A DNA stretch of 64,000 nt, from NCBI RefSeq assembly GCF_000688295.1, contig NZ_JHZF01000013.1, positions 1 through 64,000 on the forward strand, read 5' to 3'. This document shows, piece by piece, positions 60,771 to 64,000 of this stretch (the first letter of the stretch is position 1; each line of letters starts with the position of its first letter). Position numbers and translations under genes: made by a program. The notes under the pieces were generated by a model. That model worked only from the letters and a program-made list of their open reading frames with translations, ran no database searches and had not been told where the DNA came from. The DNA comes from Pseudooceanicola nanhaiensis DSM 18065 (GTDB lineage: Bacteria > Pseudomonadota > Alphaproteobacteria > Rhodobacterales > Rhodobacteraceae).

Positions 60771-62257
60771 GAAAGGACCCTTTTGCGGAAACCCGAGGAA
60801 AGCTGCGCCCAGAGCCGGGGCGCGAGGCGCCAGAGCGCCAGGATGTAGACGGCCAGCGCCGCGAGCCCGTAGAGCACCGCCTCGACCAGCGGCGGAAGGC
60901 CCATGCCGTCGGTGCCGAGGTTCAGCGCCAGCAGCACCCCGGTCCCGAGCGCCAGCGGCACCAGCGCGCCGGTGATGTCCGACAGGATCTCGGCCGGGGT
61001 GACGCCGGCGTAGCGCCGGAACAGCCAGAAGGTCGCGACCAGCACAAGCACCGCGATCGCCACCTGCGACCACGCGAGCGCTTGGAGCCCGAGGTGCACC
61101 GCCCCGAAGGTCAGCGCGGTCGAGATGGCAAAGACCACCCCCGCGAAGACCGGCAGCACCCGGGCATGGCCCGAGACGGACATGGTCGGTTCGGTCAGCA
61201 GGCCGAACATGAAGACCAGACGGCTGAGCGCGAGGATGGCCACCAGCGGCCCGGCGGGCTCCCACTCGGCGCTGAGCAGGCCGCGGATCAGCTCGTCGCT
61301 CATGCAGATGAGCCAGAGGAAGACCGGCGCGCTGAGCGCGAAGAGACCGCTGAGAAACCCCCGCAGCGCCACGCGCAGCCGGGCCTGCTGCGCGTCGGCA
61401 GGCCCTTCGTCGCGGGCCAGCCGCAGCCGCGTCCAGGCCAGGAGCTGGCCGGGCACGGCGATCACCTCGGCCACGGCGCTGACCAGACGGTCGGCGGCGC
61501 GGAAATAGCCGACCGCCGCCGCGCCGAGGAAGCCGCCCACGATGAATGTGGCAAGGTAAAGGCGGACGTAGGTGAACATGCGGCTTGCGAAGATCTGCGC
61601 CGAGAACGTCCAGAGATCGCGCAGCACCGGCCCCCGCAGCCCCGCCCGCGGCGGCATCCGCGTGACGAGGAAACTGAGCGCGAGATGCGTCGACTGGTAG
61701 GCGATCCGCCCGTAGGCGAGCGAATAGACACCATGCCCGCGCAACAGCCCCGCGACGGCGACGATGAGGCCCACGACCTCTCCGACGATCTCGCAGAGCG
61801 CCGAGGCCTTCATCTTCCGCTGCCAGATCATGACCCCCTTCTGCGCCGAGGAGGCGGTGGCGAGAACCACCCAGGCCGCGAAAAGCTCCATCAGGACAAC
61901 GGTATCCGCGGCGACGCCGAAACGCCCCGAGAGCTGCGCGGCAAGGATGCCCAGGAGCGAGACCGCCGCGCCGCTGGTGATGGCGATGAAGAGCACCTGC
62001 TGCGGCACGCGGCTGTCGCCCGACCAGGCCATGATGAAGGGCGCCCAGCCGAATTCGGAAAACCGGAAGAGCAGGATGGCGCAGGCAGAGACGAGGGCGA
62101 AGACCCCGAACTCGGCCGGCCCGAGAACGCGGGCAGCGACGATGAAGATCGCGAACTGGGCCGCCTGGGAGACGATCCTCTCGGCAACGGTGATCGCACC
62201 GTCGCCCAGCATGGAGCTTCCGCCCCTGCGCGTCTCTGCGGAGGTGTCTGTACTCAT
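60767..62257 (-). CDS. Wzx-like oligosaccharide flippase (polysaccharide transporter)
   Basis: A 496-residue membrane protein with 12-14 hydrophobic segments of the MOP/Wzx type (MVF and polysaccharide transporter branch), which flips undecaprenyl-linked repeat units across the inner membrane. 'AAQFAIFIVAARVLGPAEFGVFAL' at the N-terminus is a typical opening. The start at 62257 is chosen because the longer frame to 62308 adds an unusual His-rich peptide. A role in exporting the NRPS-PKS product instead cannot be excluded, but the neighbouring glycosyltransferases favour polysaccharide. Confidence 0.87.
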   Translation of the reverse strand: MSTDTSAETRRGGSSMLGDGAITVAERIVSQAAQFAIFIVAARVLGPAEFGVFALVSACAILLFRFSEFGWAPFIMAWSGDSRVPQQVLFIAITSGAAVSLLGILAAQLSGRFGVAADTVVLMELFAAWVVLATASSAQKGVMIWQRKMKASALCEIVGEVVGLIVAVAGLLRGHGVYSLAYGRIAYQSTHLALSFLVTRMPPRAGLRGPVLRDLWTFSAQIFASRMFTYVRLYLATFIVGGFLGAAAVGYFRAADRLVSAVAEVIAVPGQLLAWTRLRLARDEGPADAQQARLRVALRGFLSGLFALSAPVFLWLICMSDELIRGLLSAEWEPAGPLVAILALSRLVFMFGLLTEPTMSVSGHARVLPVFAGVVFAISTALTFGAVHLGLQALAWSQVAIAVLVLVATFWLFRRYAGVTPAEILSDITGALVPLALGTGVLLALNLGTDGMGLPPLVEAVLYGLAALAVYILALWRLAPRLWAQLSSGFRKRVLS

Positions 62258-62554
62258 GAATGTGGCAGTCTGATGGCGATGGCTGGCGGCGTGTCTGAAT
62301 GTGGGCAAGTTAATGGCCGATTTCGCGCCAAGTAAGGACGCATCGCGTTTAAATTATGGCAGTGGTTTCACATATCGAAACGAAGCGTTCTTGGTGACAG
62401 CGGCTTAACCTTAGTTTACAGGGCCCGTGTTGCCGAAAGCGAAACGCTGTGTCGCGGAAAGAAAAAAGTCACTCCGCCACAATCGTCTATCTTCAGAACT
62501 GGCATGATTCGGCACGTAAATTTGGGGGTGGGGTAAGTTTTACCCTGACTTAGT
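62258..62554. promoter_or_regulatory. Divergent wzx/exoY-like control region with CtrA-like box
   Basis: This A/T-richer 297-base gap separates the divergent flippase and priming-transferase genes. TTAA-N7-TTAC (62405-62419) differs by one base from the CtrA box TTAA-N7-TTAA. GGGTAA-GTT-TTACCC (62531-62545) is a perfect palindrome only 9 bases before the priming-transferase ATG, where a ribosome binding site would be; no clear Shine-Dalgarno is seen. It may be an operator or a translation-controlling hairpin. Confidence 0.45.
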
Positions 62555-63262
62555 ATGACTTTTCAGTTGTCGGATCGCACCGACCGGGCAGGCTTCATCG
62601 GAAGCAGCTTCGGGGTGCTCGTTGCGGAGAGAGCTGCCCTCTCCCGCCCGCACAATCCAAGGGCCAAGGCCGCCTTCGACAAGGTGCTCGCCCTGCTGGC
62701 GCTGCCGGTGCTGCTGCCGGTCGGGCTGATCGTGGCGCTGGTGCTCGTCATCGCCGATGGCGGGCCGGTGCTCTATTTCCAGCGCCGGGTCGGACGGCAC
62801 GGCAAGACGTTCCGCTGCTGGAAGTTCCGCACCATGGTCCGCGACGCCGACGCGGCGCTCGAACGCGCGCTCAAGGCCGACCCGGCGCTGCGGATCGAGT
62901 GGCTGGCGAACCGCAAGCTCAGGAACGACCCGCGGATTCACCGCGTCGGCCACTTCCTGCGGAAGAGCTCGCTCGACGAGATCCCGCAGCTCTGGAACGT
63001 GCTGAAGGGTGACATGTCCTTCGTCGGCCCCCGCCCCGTGGTCGCGGACGAGCTGCATTTCTACGGCCCCTTCGCTGCCGATTACATGTCGGTGCGCCCG
63101 GGCTTGACCGGCGCATGGCAGGTCAGCGGCCGCAGCAACACCACCTATGACGAGCGGGTGGCGCTGGATGTCGACTACGTCCGCAACATGACATTCGCGA
63201 ACGACTTGAAGATCGTGGCCAAGACGGTGAAGGTGGTGCTCGCGCAGACCGGCGCCCGGTAA
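62555..63262 (+). CDS. Undecaprenyl-phosphate sugar phosphotransferase (ExoY/WbaP-like)
   Basis: A 235-residue bacterial sugar transferase that starts polysaccharide synthesis by moving sugar-1-phosphate from a UDP-sugar to undecaprenyl phosphate. One membrane helix (about 46-70, 'VLALLALPVLLPVGLIVALV') is followed by the catalytic domain: 'CWKFRTMVRDAD', 'FLRKSSLDEIPQLWNVLKGD', 'SFVGPRP' and 'VRPGLTGAWQVSGRS', the strongly conserved signatures. Similar in size to ExoY of Rhizobium. Glucose or galactose cannot be told apart. The next gene begins 8 bases later. Confidence 0.93.
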   Translation: MTFQLSDRTDRAGFIGSSFGVLVAERAALSRPHNPRAKAAFDKVLALLALPVLLPVGLIVALVLVIADGGPVLYFQRRVGRHGKTFRCWKFRTMVRDADAALERALKADPALRIEWLANRKLRNDPRIHRVGHFLRKSSLDEIPQLWNVLKGDMSFVGPRPVVADELHFYGPFAADYMSVRPGLTGAWQVSGRSNTTYDERVALDVDYVRNMTFANDLKIVAKTVKVVLAQTGAR

Positions 63263-63270
63263 CCTTCCGC

Positions 63271-64000
63271 ATGATGATGGCCCGCCCCGTTCCCGACCTG
63301 GCCGACCCGGCACCCCTGATCGTGGCGATCGCCACGACGGGCCGGGCCCCGGTGCTGCGGGAGACGCTGCGCCACCTCGCCACCTTGCCCGACCGGCCCG
63401 ATCTCGTGGTCCTGTCCGTCGCCGACCCCGCCGATCACGACGGAGACACCGCGGCGCTGCCCTTCCCCCTGACGGTGATCGAGGCGCCGCGCGGGCTCTG
63501 CGCCCAGCGGAACGCGGTGCTCGACGCGGTCGGCGGCTCGGGCGTCCTCGTCTTCCTCGACGATGATTTCCTGCCCGCGCCGGGCTTCATGGCGGCGACC
63601 CGCGCCGTCTTTGCCGCCGAACCGGACGTGGTGATGGCCACGGGCCGCGTGCTCGCCGATGGCATCCTCGGCCCCGGGCTGGACCACGCCGAGGGGCTGC
63701 AGCTGCTCGCCGCCGCGGACGACACCGCCGCGGCGCCCGAAGAGGTCTACAACGGCTACGGCTGCAACATGGCGATCCGCCTGGGCGCGGTGGCCCGGAC
63801 CGGCTTGCGGTTCGACACCGCCCTGCCCCGCTACGGCTGGCTCGAGGACGTGGACTTTTCGCGCCGGCTCGCCGCCGAGGGCCGGATCGTGAAGGCGCCC
63901 GCGATGCAGGGCGTGCATCTGGGCACCAAGACCGGACGCTCGCGCGGCGTGCCGCTCGGCTATTCGCAGATCGCCAACCCCGTCTACCTGATGCGCAAGC
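63271..64000 (+). CDS. GT2 family glycosyltransferase (partial, runs off window)
   Basis: The first 243 residues of a family 2 (GT-A) glycosyltransferase. 'LIVAIATTGRAPVLRETLRHL' is the nucleotide-binding start, 'LCAQRNAVLDAVGGSGVLVF' leads to the metal-binding 'LDDDFLPAPGF' motif, and 'YGWLEDVDFSRRL' is the ED acceptor motif. The frame is open at the window end. Three consecutive ATG codons start at 63271. It follows the priming transferase by 8 bases and should add one of the next sugars. Confidence 0.87.
   Translation, partial: MMMARPVPDLADPAPLIVAIATTGRAPVLRETLRHLATLPDRPDLVVLSVADPADHDGDTAALPFPLTVIEAPRGLCAQRNAVLDAVGGSGVLVFLDDDFLPAPGFMAATRAVFAAEPDVVMATGRVLADGILGPGLDHAEGLQLLAAADDTAAAPEEVYNGYGCNMAIRLGAVARTGLRFDTALPRYGWLEDVDFSRRLAAEGRIVKAPAMQGVHLGTKTGRSRGVPLGYSQIANPVYLMRK

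Noticed and set aside
62510-62526. Possible sigma54 promoter (GGCACG followed by TTTGG)
   Set aside because: The -24 half fits, but the required GC at -12 is absent at the right spacing.

Overview
The window reads as chromosomal DNA of an alphaproteobacterium of the Rhodobacteraceae (roseobacter or Rhodobacter type). The evidence is the very high GC content, the split F0 operon with paired b and b' subunits, MsrPQ, an intracellular PHA depolymerase, GANTC-rich (CcrM-type) regulatory DNA, and hairpin repeats of a kind I recall from this family. Genes are dense, neighbouring genes often overlap by 4 bp (ATGA or GTGA), and I found no transposase, integrase, CRISPR array, rRNA or convincing tRNA.

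Left part, about 0-36 kb, is mostly housekeeping. It opens with a structured, less GC-rich non-coding stretch carrying two DnaA-box-like 9-mers and six GANTC sites. Then come msrPQ (repair of oxidised periplasmic methionine), a membrane-anchored FMN glutamate-synthase-like enzyme, an AsnC regulator divergent from a LysE exporter, a secreted phytase-like esterase behind a Pho-box-like site, two CPBP membrane proteases in tandem, accD-folC, zapE, an operon of HAD hydrolase, ornithine-cyclodeaminase-like enzyme and alpha/beta hydrolase, cobO, and the ATP synthase F0 operon atpI-B-E-b'-b. After these are a DMT exporter with its LysR regulator, a PHA depolymerase with two tiny Trp-rich proteins nearby, a lactonase-type metallo-hydrolase, a 3-hydroxyacyl-CoA dehydrogenase and a DUF475 membrane protein. 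Between folC and zapE lies a probable GcrA/CcrM-controlled promoter driving a short terminated transcript.

Right part, about 36-64 kb, is an envelope polysaccharide locus: polysaccharide pyruvyl transferase, secreted glycoside hydrolase, O-antigen-ligase/polymerase-like protein, Wzc-type chain-length kinase, a GT4 glycosyltransferase, a LIC12133-type protein, Wzx-like flippase, ExoY-like priming transferase and a GT2 glycosyltransferase cut by the window edge.

A complete-looking hybrid NRPS-PKS system is inserted in the middle of that locus (about 44.5-59.7 kb): a 3240-residue megasynthase A-PCP-KS-AT-ACP-aminotransferase-C-A(Gly-like)-PCP, a second synthetase C-(A remnant)-PCP-TE, an Sfp-type phosphopantetheinyl transferase and a membrane-anchored CocE/S15 hydrolase. 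The aminotransferase directly after a ketosynthase module without ketoreductase predicts a beta-amino acyl unit joined to glycine. The terminal module is strange: its condensation domain has Gln where the catalytic His should be, its adenylation domain is reduced to a C-terminal stub without the catalytic Lys, and its thioesterase has Cys in place of Ser and no obvious His. This system is the most interesting content of the window.
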